Part shown: positions 17,394 through 27,433 of the stretch, one piece after another | Position numbering within the stretch: the first letter of the stretch is position 1 | Layout: each line of letters begins with the position of its first letter | Origin: Bin55 sp965203735 | GTDB lineage: Bacteria; Pseudomonadota; Gammaproteobacteria; Pseudomonadales; Azotimanducaceae | DNA length: 64,000 nucleotides | NCBI GenBank assembly: GCA_965203735.1 | Contig: OZ241909.1 | Coordinates: forward strand, 558,001-622,000 | Reading direction: 5' to 3' | The notes under the pieces: model-generated | What the model was told of the DNA's origin: nothing | What the model saw: the letters and a program-made list of their open reading frames with translations, nothing else | Databases searched by the model: none | Translations under genes and position numbers: made by a program

Positions 17394-18731
17394 TCAACGC
17401 GAGTGACGCGTATGTAAATCCTCTAGCAGACCGGTGTGAATTCTTCCGAGTATGAATGCCTCGCTTCCAAGGACATTCTGAAGAAGCTCCGAATTTGTAG
17501 AGACTCCTTCGACCTCAAAGGCTTTCAACGCAATTGCAGTTCGGGCTATTGCTTGTTCCCGACTTGATCCCGTGCCAATGATTTTAGCTAGCAAGGGATC
17601 GTAGTAAGGAGTTATGTAGTTGCCCGCACGGTAGCCAGCTTCGATTCTCACCCCTTCAAAGGAAACTGGTTGAAACACATTGAGTTTGCCGGTAGAAGGC
17701 AGCATTCTCTCTGAATCCTCCGCATACAACCGGGCTTCCACTGCGTACTTATTGGGTTTCCTTGAGCCAAGATCGAGCGAATCCAACGATTCGTCTGCGG
17801 ATATTTGTATCTGGAGAGCGACCAAGTCGACGTGATGTGCTTCCTCGGTAACTCCATGCTCGACTTGGAGTCGAGTATTCATTTCAAGAAAACCGAACTT
17901 GCCATCGGCATAAAGACACTCAACGGTTCCGATACTGTCGTAGTCTCGAATAGCTGAAGTCAATTGAGGCTCTATGTCAGCTAGTTGTTCGTCAAGATCT
18001 CCTGGGACTGGCGTTTCTTCGATCAGTTTTTGGTGACGTCGTTGTATAGAACACTCGCGTGCACCTAGGATTGAACACTTGGAACCATCTGCAACTACTT
18101 GAAACTCTATGTGGCGCGGCTTGGATAAGTACTTTTCCGCATAGAGTGAGTCGTCTGCAAACCCAGACTTTGCCAGCGATTGTGCTTGCTGAAACTTGAT
18201 CGGGATTTCATTTTCTTCATGTACGACGAACATCCCGATCCCACCGCCGCCTGCTGCAGGTTTTAGAACTATGGGTAGTCCTACTTGGCCGACAAAATCT
18301 CGGATGCGGTCTTCGTTTTGTAGGAGTCCGCTTCCTACATGTACGGGAATGCCAAGTTTGCTCATTGAAGACCGAGCTTCCGTCTTGACGCTCATTCGTT
18401 TGATCCAATCGGAGGAGGGTCCGATAAACGAGATGCCAGAAGCTTCTACGTCTTCTGCGAAAGTGCTTGACTCTGCGAGAAAGCCATAACCTGGATGAAT
18501 CGCGTCCGCACGACATTTCTTCGCAATTTCAAGAATCAGATGGGAATTGAGATAGGTATCCTTTGCCCGGTATCCCGGCAAGCGAACTGCCTCATCGGCT
18601 TCTTCCACAGCAGGAGTCTGGGCATCGAGGTCGGAATGGCAGACGACACTTTGGATTCCTAGTTTTTGACAAGCCCTCACTATGCGGCGAGCGATTACGC
18701 CACGATTGGGAATCAGCACTCGTTGATGCAT
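17394..18731 (-). CDS. Biotin carboxylase subunit of an acyl-CoA carboxylase
   Basis: This 445-residue ATP-grasp enzyme carboxylates biotin using ATP and bicarbonate. The N-terminal NRGVIARRIVRACQ, the ATP-lid segment KPAAGGGGIGMFVV, IQRRHQKLIEETP and the active-site EMNTRLQVEHG are all present. The usual Pro after QVEH is Gly. The C-terminal end is at the expected length for AccC. The gene starts 10 bases after the Nmad3-like gene and is followed by the small biotin carrier, so the four carboxylase genes and the Nmad3-like gene look like one transcript. Confidence 0.92.
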   Translation of the reverse strand: MHQRVLIPNRGVIARRIVRACQKLGIQSVVCHSDLDAQTPAVEEADEAVRLPGYRAKDTYLNSHLILEIAKKCRADAIHPGYGFLAESSTFAEDVEASGISFIGPSSDWIKRMSVKTEARSSMSKLGIPVHVGSGLLQNEDRIRDFVGQVGLPIVLKPAAGGGGIGMFVVHEENEIPIKFQQAQSLAKSGFADDSLYAEKYLSKPRHIEFQVVADGSKCSILGARECSIQRRHQKLIEETPVPGDLDEQLADIEPQLTSAIRDYDSIGTVECLYADGKFGFLEMNTRLQVEHGVTEEAHHVDLVALQIQISADESLDSLDLGSRKPNKYAVEARLYAEDSERMLPSTGKLNVFQPVSFEGVRIEAGYRAGNYITPYYDPLLAKIIGTGSSREQAIARTAIALKAFEVEGVSTNSELLQNVLGSEAFILGRIHTGLLEDLHTRHSR

Positions 18732-18741
18732 AAGTCAGAAC

Positions 18742-19473
18742 TCAATGATCAATCAGTTTGAGAATTTTGTTCAACCATTGTTCCGCATCAGAACGGCCGG
18801 AAATGTCTGTCACGAATTCCTGTCCCCGACCCACGGTTTGCAGAGTATCTCTGGCCGGCCAGCGTTTAGTGTCGAGGTGAAAAGTCAATCCTGCATCCTT
18901 GAGCCAAGTGGGAACTCTCCAGACACTGACATTTTCTCCCGGCTTCGACAACCTCAGTTCTTCTATTGCTGATTTCGCTGTATTGCCGGTTCCAAAGTAC
19001 AAAGTGTTGTTGTCATTCCAACTTCCTATCGTATGTGGATGTCGATGTCGCAACCCGCACAAAGGCTCTTCAAGCTGTGGAGTAGAACCTAATTCAACCA
19101 TTCCTTCGACTTTAAGATAACCAAAGATGCGATGATGACGATCGCTGCCATCCTGGTTGGCGAACAATCCAAAGAATAAAAACACGTCACCCAAGCCAAC
19201 ATTGCTGTTACGGAGATGAGATTGTGCCGAACTGGTTTGCCCAAAGTAGCAAGTGCCCAGTTCAAACATGGGATCGTTGTGACAGAGAGAGCTTCCGGTG
19301 TGTCTACCTTTGGTCACCCGTTCCACAACATTACCTAAACCGAGGTCCCTGTAGGTCGTCTCAGATCGATCTTGAGCAGGAATGGGAATGCTCACGGGGC
19401 GACCGTCGATGATCGGCGATGGTGAGCCGCCCGATGAACTATCGAACCCCTTCCGACTGAATACGATTTTCAT
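18742..19473 (-). CDS. Nmad3-like protein (nucleotide modification associated domain 3)
   Basis: The 243-residue protein begins KIVFSRKGFDSSSGGSPSPI, with DGRPVSIPIP, FGQTSSAQSHLRN, VGLGDVFLFFG and HRIFGYLKVEG following. From memory this matches the Nmad3 family, predicted by comparative genomics to act with enzymes that modify nucleic-acid bases; no activity has been shown as far as I know. It is the first gene of the carboxylase run (10-base gap to biotin carboxylase), with no other base-modification gene nearby. The family call should be confirmed by a profile search. Confidence 0.7.
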   Translation of the reverse strand: MKIVFSRKGFDSSSGGSPSPIIDGRPVSIPIPAQDRSETTYRDLGLGNVVERVTKGRHTGSSLCHNDPMFELGTCYFGQTSSAQSHLRNSNVGLGDVFLFFGLFANQDGSDRHHRIFGYLKVEGMVELGSTPQLEEPLCGLRHRHPHTIGSWNDNNTLYFGTGNTAKSAIEELRLSKPGENVSVWRVPTWLKDAGLTFHLDTKRWPARDTLQTVGRGQEFVTDISGRSDAEQWLNKILKLIDH

Positions 19474-19678
19474 TTGTCCGGTATGCAGTGATTGGGTTTG
19501 CGGTCTCTCTTGTCGGAAGGCTTGCTGTAGCCTCTATCAGCTGAGCAATTAGCACGCCGCTCGTTCCACCGAATCCAAGTTCCTAGATCCCATGGCACGT
19601 TGCACCCAAGATCTGGGCACAAACTTAGTTTGGGGATTTACCATACAAGCCTGAACCGCATTTCTTAACCACCGAGCC

Positions 19679-21472
19679 ATGAAGCAAACTGTCAAGTCTA
19701 GCCTCCTTCTGCTGGCTGGAATTTCAATTGGAATTGGTCTAACCATAGCGATTCTCGCCGGTTACTCAATCTTGAGTGAGCGAGACAATACCAACAGCGC
19801 TCAGTTCATTGGTAAATCCGCAGCGTCACAACGGCCTGCGGAGTTGTCACTTGGTGTGCCTGACTCCGCACAGATCTCAGACCCACAAGCTATCGCTGAT
19901 CTCCATTCGTCATTTGCCCGCAAAACGGCTCTTTTTGCGTTGCTTGTCGACGCAGATGTAACAGAACTGCTGGAGATATTGAAGAGCTCCAATGAAGTAT
20001 CGCTGCCGAGTCGTCGCGAGGAAATCCAAGCTGCGGTTTTCCAAAAGCTCGCATTGATTGACCCGGAAATTGCATTTCGTGAAGTGCAGAAGAAACCAAG
20101 ACTTGAACAAGATCCTCTGTTGCACAGCCTATTTGAAGAGTGGTCATCCACAAATTTGGAACATGCGCTTGCACATGCTGCGTCGCTACGGGGTTCGCAA
20201 CGTGAAACAGCGCTTAGCGCAATACTTCACTCTAGAGATGACTTGACTGAAGGCGAGAGGCTTCAACTCGCCAAACAGCTCGGAAACGAAAACCTAGCAA
20301 AGACCTTAATTGCTAATGAAAAAATTTTTGAACATACTGGCAGCCCGAGTGAAAAATGGAAACTCATCGTCAACGACGGTGTGGACGACTGGGAGCAGTT
20401 GGAACTGCTGGTACAAGTAGCTGAGTTGTGGTCCGACGAAGTTGGATGGGAGGTCCTTTCACGAGTCCACGAGGATCAAGGAGAAAACTACCGCGTTCGT
20501 GCAACGTTAATCCGATCTTTAGCGAAACATGATCCACAAGGAGCTTTGGATTTCTTGTCGGGAGTGGAGCTGGAGGAACGTGAATCGGTTGGTAGTGTCG
20601 TCGTGGATTCATGGGCGCAGACTGATCCAATTGCTGCATTGAATGCTCTGCAGGGTTTCGAGCCGCCAAGGTTGCGCAAGTCGTTTGCGGAAGGTCTCGC
20701 GCTCGTCTGGGCTTTGAACGACCCGGTTGATCTTGTGGAAAACGTTAATGTTCTAGGACCGGCGGAACGAATACGTCCCCTAGAGTACGCTTTCGGTGAA
20801 ATTGCACGAACCTCCCCCGAAGAAGCTCTACGTCAGCTTGAGCTGCTCGCTGACTCAATTGAGGATACGTCGACGATTGTTCGCAGAATTGTCTCCTTCT
20901 GGTCGGAACAGGACCCGCAAGCTGCTGTAGTTTGGATTATGTCGAAATACACCATCGAAGACCCTCGACGCTCCAGCCTTTTGCCAGACGCGTTGGGTAG
21001 ATTGAGCCTTGAAAACCCAAACAAGGCGATGGGAATAGCGCTTGAGCAACCCATCTTGGAAGACCAATCCCCACCCGAGTATCGAATCATATCGGAAATG
21101 TCGAGAGACGCGGACGCGGACAGTACTATTGCAATGCTAGCCCGAGTACGACCAGATCCAAGGAGTGAATCTAGGAGCAATGCATTTTATTTTGTTGGCA
21201 GAGCACTTATTCGAAACGACCGACCTGACGACGCCTTGAAACTAGCTTTGCAATTGTCAGAAGCCGAGAGAGGCGAGTACTACTCTGACCTGACCTGGAC
21301 TTGGGCTTATGACAAACCTTTGCAATTGTTCGAGTACCTTGAGAAACTCCCTAATGCCGATGTCAAATCAACTTTTGCCACAGCACTAGTAGCTGCGAAT
21401 GAACATCTACCGAGACTAACGAAACAACAGATGGAAATAGTGAGGACTTATGTCCAAGATGAATCCAAGTAG
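19679..21472 (+). CDS. Membrane-anchored helical-repeat protein (W-DP repeats), copy 1
   Basis: 597 residues: an N-terminal membrane anchor (SLLLLAGISIGIGLTIAILAGYSIL), then a long array of helical pairs in which W(x)3-6DPxAA recurs (VDSWAQTDPIAALNAL, VSFWSEQDPQAAVVWI). This resembles HEAT- or TPR-like solenoids. A paralogue lies at 52.5 kb with the same order of segments, including SRDDL, QLGNE and W-DP blocks. The solenoid should face the periplasm if the anchor is N-in. Its function is unknown; such solenoids usually scaffold proteins. Confidence 0.8.
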   Translation: MKQTVKSSLLLLAGISIGIGLTIAILAGYSILSERDNTNSAQFIGKSAASQRPAELSLGVPDSAQISDPQAIADLHSSFARKTALFALLVDADVTELLEILKSSNEVSLPSRREEIQAAVFQKLALIDPEIAFREVQKKPRLEQDPLLHSLFEEWSSTNLEHALAHAASLRGSQRETALSAILHSRDDLTEGERLQLAKQLGNENLAKTLIANEKIFEHTGSPSEKWKLIVNDGVDDWEQLELLVQVAELWSDEVGWEVLSRVHEDQGENYRVRATLIRSLAKHDPQGALDFLSGVELEERESVGSVVVDSWAQTDPIAALNALQGFEPPRLRKSFAEGLALVWALNDPVDLVENVNVLGPAERIRPLEYAFGEIARTSPEEALRQLELLADSIEDTSTIVRRIVSFWSEQDPQAAVVWIMSKYTIEDPRRSSLLPDALGRLSLENPNKAMGIALEQPILEDQSPPEYRIISEMSRDADADSTIAMLARVRPDPRSESRSNAFYFVGRALIRNDRPDDALKLALQLSEAERGEYYSDLTWTWAYDKPLQLFEYLEKLPNADVKSTFATALVAANEHLPRLTKQQMEIVRTYVQDESK

Positions 21473-21600
21473 TCGGTTGCTTGGCAAGGTTGCCATTCCA
21501 CTCAACCGGAATGCACCTTGTAATTTGTGCTTGAGTTCGATGTAGCTACGTGAAATGCGAGGCTTGCTGTTAGTTCAGGCTGCAGCTAGTCTCCTCAGAT

Positions 21601-23241
21601 CTATGGTGCTGGAGCTGCCGAATCGCCGAGCTCTTGCGCCAAGAAATCCTTCAATTGCTCAGGAGTCAGGTTTTTCTGAACAATGACTCCGTCCGCATCA
21701 ACCAAGTAGCCTTTGGGTATGAAGGTGACGCCGTAGGACGTAGCTATCTCACCCTTAAACCCCTTGAGTTCGCCCAGATTAATCCAGGGAAGCTCAAGTT
21801 CTTCCGAGCGCTCGATCCACGATTCCTCATCGTCGTCGACGGATACCGAAACAATCTCCAACCCATTTCGCCTATAGGTAGCGTAGATGTCCTTCAGTGC
21901 AGGAATGGACTCTATGCACGGACTGCACCAAGAAGCCCAAAAATCGACAAACACAAACGTATTGGCGTCAAGAATGTCGCTTAACGAACGGTCTGCTCCG
22001 ATACGGTCAGGTAAAGTGAAGTTCGGTACTGACTTACCAATAGCCAGACTTCTGTCCGTACCTACGCTTGCGAGGTGTCGCGCATGGTTGTTTCGATCAG
22101 TCGTAACTCGCCGGACAACCATGTCCTTGTCAAGCGCTTTCGCCAGTCTGTCGTAGATGGCCAGGGCTTCTTCCTTGCCCCAATAGGCTCCGAGCTCCAA
22201 TGCGAGAAGAGAGTCGATCGGGTCAGATGCGTTACTTGCGACGTCTTCTAAGAAGTCGTAGCGAAATCGATTCAGTTTTCGTTTCAGCTCTAAGTGCCTC
22301 GGGGGTTCACTTGCCTTTGCAGACTCGTCCGACTCCGCTACCGGTGCTTCTGCATTAGTTTCAGCGCTTGAGGTCTGAGACGCCAGATACGCTTCGCGGT
22401 ACTCATTTTTCGTCGCTACGTATTCTTTGTTCTGTCGCCAACTCTCCAATAGCTTGTAGTGCTTGCCAGTTCCAGAAACCGGATGTAGGTCACCTATCCA
22501 AGTGCTGCGCGCTACGACCTCAATCTCGGCTCCGGGCTCCACCACAACGTGAAACTGCGTGTGCTCCCTAGCCGCCATTACCAAGACCACTACATTTGCG
22601 AACTTGGGCTCGTCGACTTCTGCTTCGATAACAAACTTGCCTTTGTCGAGTACAACTCTACCGAAATCCAGAATTAGCCTCTCCCCATTGGCGTCGTACT
22701 CCCAACTGCTGACTTCAACAATCGCCCCTTCCATGTCAAGGTCAATGGAACTCAGGTCGCCAAAAATCGAGAATTTCCTAGCAGGATCTATAGCCACTCG
22801 AGAGGCTCCATACCACTCGATTCGAGATGGATATGGAGCGGGGTATTCATTAATTACAAACGAGAGCTCTGTGTCCGGAGCCAATACTGCATGCAATCTC
22901 AACGGCTCTTCTACTCCTATGTCTACACTGACTTCCACACTCGTAGGTTGATCAACCTTGCCCTGCAGATCAACTCGGCCCTCGTCAAAATTACCTGCAG
23001 CTAATTCAACCCTTGCATCATTTCCATTGGAGTCTGAGTTTTGGCCAGTGATTGTTACTCGAGCTGTGGAGAGATTTGCTCGTTGCGTAGCCACATCTTC
23101 TCCAGCACTTTCGGTACTATCCGGGCCTTCGTACGGAATAATCCTTCCTTGGATGGAATAGCTTCCCGTAGTGTCGGCTTCTGCATTATTTAACGAGAAA
23201 GCCAGCCAGACCAACGACAAGACTCCGACAGTCTTGCTCAT
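21601..23241 (-). CDS. Secreted TlpA/ResA-like thioredoxin-fold protein with large N-terminal region
   Basis: The 546-residue protein has a signal peptide (SKTVGVLSLVWLAFSLNNAEA) and two beta-rich repeats of about 110 residues that resemble DUF4369-type domains. A coiled region follows, then a C-terminal TlpA-like thioredoxin domain with WCSPC at residues 438-442 and VDDDEESW and TFIPKGYLVD near the end. Proteins of this type reduce periplasmic disulfides. The start at 23241 is set by GGAGG 9 bases upstream and by the signal sequence; an upstream ATG in frame adds an unlikely extension. Confidence 0.85.
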   Translation of the reverse strand: MSKTVGVLSLVWLAFSLNNAEADTTGSYSIQGRIIPYEGPDSTESAGEDVATQRANLSTARVTITGQNSDSNGNDARVELAAGNFDEGRVDLQGKVDQPTSVEVSVDIGVEEPLRLHAVLAPDTELSFVINEYPAPYPSRIEWYGASRVAIDPARKFSIFGDLSSIDLDMEGAIVEVSSWEYDANGERLILDFGRVVLDKGKFVIEAEVDEPKFANVVVLVMAAREHTQFHVVVEPGAEIEVVARSTWIGDLHPVSGTGKHYKLLESWRQNKEYVATKNEYREAYLASQTSSAETNAEAPVAESDESAKASEPPRHLELKRKLNRFRYDFLEDVASNASDPIDSLLALELGAYWGKEEALAIYDRLAKALDKDMVVRRVTTDRNNHARHLASVGTDRSLAIGKSVPNFTLPDRIGADRSLSDILDANTFVFVDFWASWCSPCIESIPALKDIYATYRRNGLEIVSVSVDDDEESWIERSEELELPWINLGELKGFKGEIATSYGVTFIPKGYLVDADGVIVQKNLTPEQLKDFLAQELGDSAAPAP

Positions 23242-23334
23242 TCGGTAGACCTCCAAGAAATTAATAAACGCTTCAACAATTATGACAGCCCGCTTCCAGA
23301 ATAGGCCCAATGAATCCATCCCGTTTCCCGCAAG

Positions 23335-23670
23335 TCAACTTGACTCGAGCATACGTTCATACTCTTGCCAAGCTCGAAGGATTCCTTGGAAGTCTCTCAC
23401 CACGGGTCCGGTTGTCTGCATTCCAGCATCACATGCCGTGGAAACTTGTACAGTAATGTTCTGTACCTCCGCTCGGGAAAAGTCTGTCTGGAACATGTCG
23501 AGCACTTCACCGCCCTTGTGATCGCTTGGTTTCTTAAGAGGGACGGTCTTCAATATCGAGTTAAGGCATTGCTTGATCTCGATGTCGCAGACCGCTGAAG
23601 TTTGCTGAAGCAGCCATCGCGATAGTACGTTGGGCTTATCGCAGACTTTCTTGTAAGTGGACCAATCCAT
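23335..23670 (-). CDS. Conserved-looking hypothetical protein, 111 residues
   Basis: A small soluble, mostly helical protein with several Cys residues and a Trp-rich start (MDWSTYKKVCDKPNVLSRWLL). It lies 25 bases downstream of purC in the same direction, so it is probably co-transcribed. I do not recognise a family. No signal or membrane segment is visible. Confidence 0.6.
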   Translation of the reverse strand: MDWSTYKKVCDKPNVLSRWLLQQTSAVCDIEIKQCLNSILKTVPLKKPSDHKGGEVLDMFQTDFSRAEVQNITVQVSTACDAGMQTTGPVVRDFQGILRAWQEYERMLESS

Positions 23671-23695
23671 GGGATCGGCGAAGTACTAAGTCACG

Positions 23696-24628
23696 TTACG
23701 CAGGCAATGTCAAACACGAGCCAGTGAGCAACTCGTAAGCTTCCAAGTAGCGACGAGATGCTGCGTCTACAACGTTTTCAGGAAGTTCGGGACCAGGAGG
23801 TGTCTTGTCCCACGATCCAGCTGATACCACGGTCTCGAGATAGTTGCGGACGATCTGTTTGTCGAAACTGTTTTGCTCTCGGCCAGGCTCCCATTCCTCT
23901 GCAGGCCAGAACCGCGAGCTATCTGGCGTGAATATTTCGTCGATTAAGAGCGGTTCTTCTTCACCTTCGATTACACCGAACTCGAACTTTGTATCAGCAA
24001 GAATAATTCCGCATTGCCGAGCATGTGCGCTCGCCGTCTTGTAGAGATCAAGTGTAGTGTCGCGCAGCCAAGACATGGTTTCTCGGCCAACAATCTCAAC
24101 GCCTTCTTCGAAGGATATGTTCTCGTCGTGAAGACCTGCTTCGGCTTTTGTCGAAGGGGTGAACAACGGTTCGCTCAGTCGATCGCTGTTCTTCAATCCA
24201 GTCGGAAGATCAATTCCGCAGACCTTCCCGGACCTCATGTAGTCCTTGTATCCGCTACCCGTAATGTATCCGCGAACTATGCACTCAACCGGCAACACAG
24301 ACGTGCGGCGGCATAGCATGATGCGTCCTTCGATTTGTTCTCTTTCTTCGTCTGTAAGTCCGGGTACGTCGGCTACATCAGTGCTTATTAGGTGGTGATT
24401 GACCCTCTCACCGAAATAGTCGAACCAAAATCGCGAAATTTGTGTGAGAACGACTCCTTTGCCTGGTAGTCCGTTTTCAAGTACTACGTCAAACGCGCTG
24501 ATCCGATCGGTAGCGACGATAAGAAGACCTGGATCTCCATTGGTCAGCGTAACGTCATACAGGTCCCTGACCTTGCCTTGACGCTTGTTTGGAAGTGTTA
24601 GTTGAGTTTCAGTTACGGTCTTAGTCAT
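23696..24628 (-). CDS. purC: Phosphoribosylaminoimidazole-succinocarboxamide synthase (SAICAR synthase)
   Basis: PurC ligates aspartate to CAIR using ATP in purine synthesis. The 310-residue protein has the GKVRDLYDV start, the ATP-site TDRISAFDVVL, the VECIVRGYITGSGYKDY motif and EIFTPDSSRFW. The length is that of the long (yeast ADE1-like) class. It follows the SDR gene by 8 bases and leads into the 111-residue gene, forming a tight unit. Confidence 0.95.
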   Translation of the reverse strand: MTKTVTETQLTLPNKRQGKVRDLYDVTLTNGDPGLLIVATDRISAFDVVLENGLPGKGVVLTQISRFWFDYFGERVNHHLISTDVADVPGLTDEEREQIEGRIMLCRRTSVLPVECIVRGYITGSGYKDYMRSGKVCGIDLPTGLKNSDRLSEPLFTPSTKAEAGLHDENISFEEGVEIVGRETMSWLRDTTLDLYKTASAHARQCGIILADTKFEFGVIEGEEEPLLIDEIFTPDSSRFWPAEEWEPGREQNSFDKQIVRNYLETVVSAGSWDKTPPGPELPENVVDAASRRYLEAYELLTGSCLTLPA

Positions 24629-24636
24629 GGCTTGAG

Positions 24637-25419
24637 TTATGCGGTGTTTCCACCGTCAACAGTGTACACAGCACCCGTCACAAACGATGATTCATCGCTT
24701 GCCAAGAACAGCATCACCTGTGCTATCTCTGAAGGCTGGGCGTACCGCTGAAGCGGTATAGTGGCGGTTATTCGTTGCTTGGCCGATTCTCTGTCGTTCG
24801 GCATCATTCCATCTTCGAGGCTTCGCATCATGCGTGTTTCCACCGGAGACGGATTAACGGTGTTCACTCTGACGCCAGCGTTCGCAAATTCCTTCGCTGC
24901 CGATCTCATGAGTCCGATCACTGCGTGCTTGCTGGTGCAATAGGGGCTTAGTCCCGCACCTCCACGCAATCCAGCCACACTCGACGTTATTACGATGCTT
25001 CCCCCTCCGCGTTCAATCATGCTCGGAACAGCTGCTCTCATTCCGTTCCATACGCCTTTTACATTGACCGCCAGTACGCGATCGAACATTTCGTCGTCGT
25101 AATCCAAGATAGGCCTGACCTGGCCTTCGATTCCCGCGTTGGCGATCAGTATGTCGACACCGCCGTAGCGATCGTTGGCGGCTTCGACCATGGCTGCGTT
25201 GTCTTCGAACCGTGAGACGTCCGCAACAAAGTGACTGGAACGACTGTTGCCACCCGAGTCCACATGTTCTCGCAGGTCAGATTCGTGGAGATCGACGGCC
25301 AGGACATTGCAGCCGTTTTGCGTGAACATCTCTGTGACTGCTCTTCCTATTCCACCGGCCGCACCGGTAACGATTGCAGTCTTGTCGCTAAGTCGAATGC
25401 TAGTTTGATTAAGTTCCAT
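24637..25419 (-). CDS. Short-chain dehydrogenase/reductase (SDR)
   Basis: Classical SDR of 260 residues: NAD(P)-binding GAAGGIGRAV, NAGIEG after the Rossmann fold, catalytic Ser in VITSSVAG and YCTSK for Tyr/Lys. An Asp in VDLHESD at the end of beta-2 favours NAD over NADP. Its substrate cannot be read from sequence. It lies 8 bases upstream of purC and 34 after the PLP enzyme gene. Confidence 0.9.
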   Translation of the reverse strand: MELNQTSIRLSDKTAIVTGAAGGIGRAVTEMFTQNGCNVLAVDLHESDLREHVDSGGNSRSSHFVADVSRFEDNAAMVEAANDRYGGVDILIANAGIEGQVRPILDYDDEMFDRVLAVNVKGVWNGMRAAVPSMIERGGGSIVITSSVAGLRGGAGLSPYCTSKHAVIGLMRSAAKEFANAGVRVNTVNPSPVETRMMRSLEDGMMPNDRESAKQRITATIPLQRYAQPSEIAQVMLFLASDESSFVTGAVYTVDGGNTA

Positions 25420-25453
25420 AGTTCGTCGAGTGTTAGTAAGTGGTGCGCAAACG

Positions 25454-26680
25454 CTACGCTTGGAGAGCTTTGTCGAAATCCTCGATCAAATCATCGCAGT
25501 CCTCGATTCCCACCGAGACGCGAATGAGAGAGTCAGCAATTCCCATAGTGGCTCTCATTTCGGGTCCCATCTCGTAATAGATGGTGTGCGCAACGGGTAT
25601 TGCCAGAGTGCGGTTGTCGCCAAGATTAGTGGAGTTGATCACGAGCTTCAACCGATTCAGAAACTGGAATGGTTCAATTCCGTCTGCCAATTCAAACGAC
25701 AGCAACGCGCCCGGCTTCTGAAAGAGCTTCTCTGCTCGTTCATGTTCTGGATGGTTTTCGAGTCCTGGATAGTAGACGCGTGCGACGCGTGAATGCTCCT
25801 GTAGGAAATTCGCTAAGTTCTGTGCGGTAGTGCATTGTCGTTCCATCCTCAATGCAAGCGTCTCAGCGCCCATAGCGATGTGAAAAGCGGCTTCGGGAGA
25901 GAGAGTCGCACCAAAGTCTCGTAGTCCCTTTTTGCGGATTTGGGTCAATCCCCATTTGTCTGAACCGTCTTTCTTGTAATCGTCATAGATGTTGGGAAAC
26001 TGGCTCCAGTCGAAATTTCCAGTCTCCGTAACCGCTCCTCCCAGTGCGTTTCCGTGTCCGCTGATGTACTTCGTCAAGCTGTTCACGACGAGACTGGCCG
26101 ATGAGCCGACAGGTTGAAACAGGAAGGGCGAAGTCATCGTGTTGTCAACGACATAGATCAATCCTCTATCGGCACACAACTTTCCAATTCGATTTAGATC
26201 GGAAATTTGCGTTCTCGGATTTGCAATGGTTTCAACAAAGACCAATCGGGTGTTATCTCGAAGGGCATTTTCGACGTTAGAGACGTCTGTTGCATCAACG
26301 AACGACATGTCGACTCCAATGCTTGCAAAGCTGTTAAAGAGGCTACTCGTGTTCCCAAACAGAAAGGAACTGGATACGACATGGTCATCTTTGCGCAGTA
26401 AGGCGAATAGAGTTGTACCGATTGCTGCCATGCCAGTTGCAAGACATACGGTGTCGATGCCGTTTTCCATCTTCGTAATCTTGCTTTCCAGCGAAGTCAC
26501 TGTCGGATTCACTTGACGGCTATAGGCATATCCTTTCTGCTTGCCCTGAAATACGTCGACGAGCCCCTGAACGTCGTCAAACCCGAATGCGACATTCGCA
26601 TGAATTGGTTTATGCAACGAACCGTGTTCGATCGGCTGTTGCCGATCAGAGTGAATGATTTGTGTCGTGAATCCTGGCAT
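25454..26680 (-). CDS. Cystathionine gamma-synthase family PLP enzyme
   Basis: A 408-residue trans-sulfuration enzyme with YSRQVNPTV, ATGMAAIGT, VDNTMTSPFLFQP and the PLP lysine in NSLTKYISGHGN. The family makes or breaks C-S bonds of cystathionine, homocysteine or methionine; which of gamma-synthase, O-acylhomoserine sulfhydrylase or methionine gamma-lyase this is cannot be decided. The ATG at 26680 (MPGFTTQIIHSD) is the start; the TTG at 26713 adds an unlikely extension. Confidence 0.88.
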   Translation of the reverse strand: MPGFTTQIIHSDRQQPIEHGSLHKPIHANVAFGFDDVQGLVDVFQGKQKGYAYSRQVNPTVTSLESKITKMENGIDTVCLATGMAAIGTTLFALLRKDDHVVSSSFLFGNTSSLFNSFASIGVDMSFVDATDVSNVENALRDNTRLVFVETIANPRTQISDLNRIGKLCADRGLIYVVDNTMTSPFLFQPVGSSASLVVNSLTKYISGHGNALGGAVTETGNFDWSQFPNIYDDYKKDGSDKWGLTQIRKKGLRDFGATLSPEAAFHIAMGAETLALRMERQCTTAQNLANFLQEHSRVARVYYPGLENHPEHERAEKLFQKPGALLSFELADGIEPFQFLNRLKLVINSTNLGDNRTLAIPVAHTIYYEMGPEMRATMGIADSLIRVSVGIEDCDDLIEDFDKALQA

Positions 26681-26800
26681 GGCTTTTGGCTTGGCGGAAA
26701 GGCAAGCCGTCAAATCGGAGTCACAAGTTTATAGAGATTCGACCAATTGAGTTGATTGTCTATCGATTTCTCTCTTGTGATTGCAAACTGGTGGGGCGCT

Positions 26801-27379
26801 CTAGTGAGTCTTTTCGTATTGAACGAAGGGAAGCTCCCAAAGCTGAAACACTCTGGAAAGAGCAGAAAGAGCTAGCGAGTGTCTCAGAGTTCCATTGAGT
26901 ATTTCTCGTTTGAGGTCTTCGGGTGTATGCAGTTCGACTTGAATCTCCTCACCCTCGCCCGGTATCGGATCTCCAAGCAGCTCGACGTTACGAGCGAGAA
27001 AGTGATGGCACAAGTTTGGATGAAAGGCAGGATTGGGTTCGACGGTACCAAGGTAAGACCACTCGCCGTTTCCATATCCGGTTTCCTCCCTGAGTTCTCG
27101 TTGAGCGGCTTCAAGCGGAGTTTCTCCCTCGTCGACCATCCCGCCCGCCGTCTCCAACGTGCACGATTCAATTCCAAATCGGTATTGCCGAACCATTACT
27201 GACTTTCCGCTAGGGGTGATCGCCACAATGTTGATCCAGTCCACGGATTCGAGGACGAGCCGCTTTAGGACCTTCCCCGATCTCGGATGGCGAAGCCAGT
27301 CGTGCCTGACCTGCAGAATGGCCAAGTCTTCTCCGACTTCGCTAGAAACTCTAGTCCACTTGAGATTGCTGTCGTTCAT
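26801..27379 (-). CDS. Nudix hydrolase, ADP-ribose pyrophosphatase-like
   Basis: 192 residues with a complete Nudix box at 80-101 (GMVDEGETPLEAAQRELREE-TGY). The QYRFGIESCTLETAGG strand before it resembles ADP-ribose pyrophosphatases. These enzymes cleave ADP-ribose or related nucleoside diphosphates. It lies between the AttH-like lipoprotein gene (54 bases upstream) and the PLP enzyme gene. Confidence 0.85.
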   Translation of the reverse strand: MNDSNLKWTRVSSEVGEDLAILQVRHDWLRHPRSGKVLKRLVLESVDWINIVAITPSGKSVMVRQYRFGIESCTLETAGGMVDEGETPLEAAQRELREETGYGNGEWSYLGTVEPNPAFHPNLCHHFLARNVELLGDPIPGEGEEIQVELHTPEDLKREILNGTLRHSLALSALSRVFQLWELPFVQYEKTH

Positions 27380-27433
27380 CCGCTACTCTCTTTCTTAATC
27401 ACGGCAATCTGCGGCAAGTGGAAAGTCTTGCCA

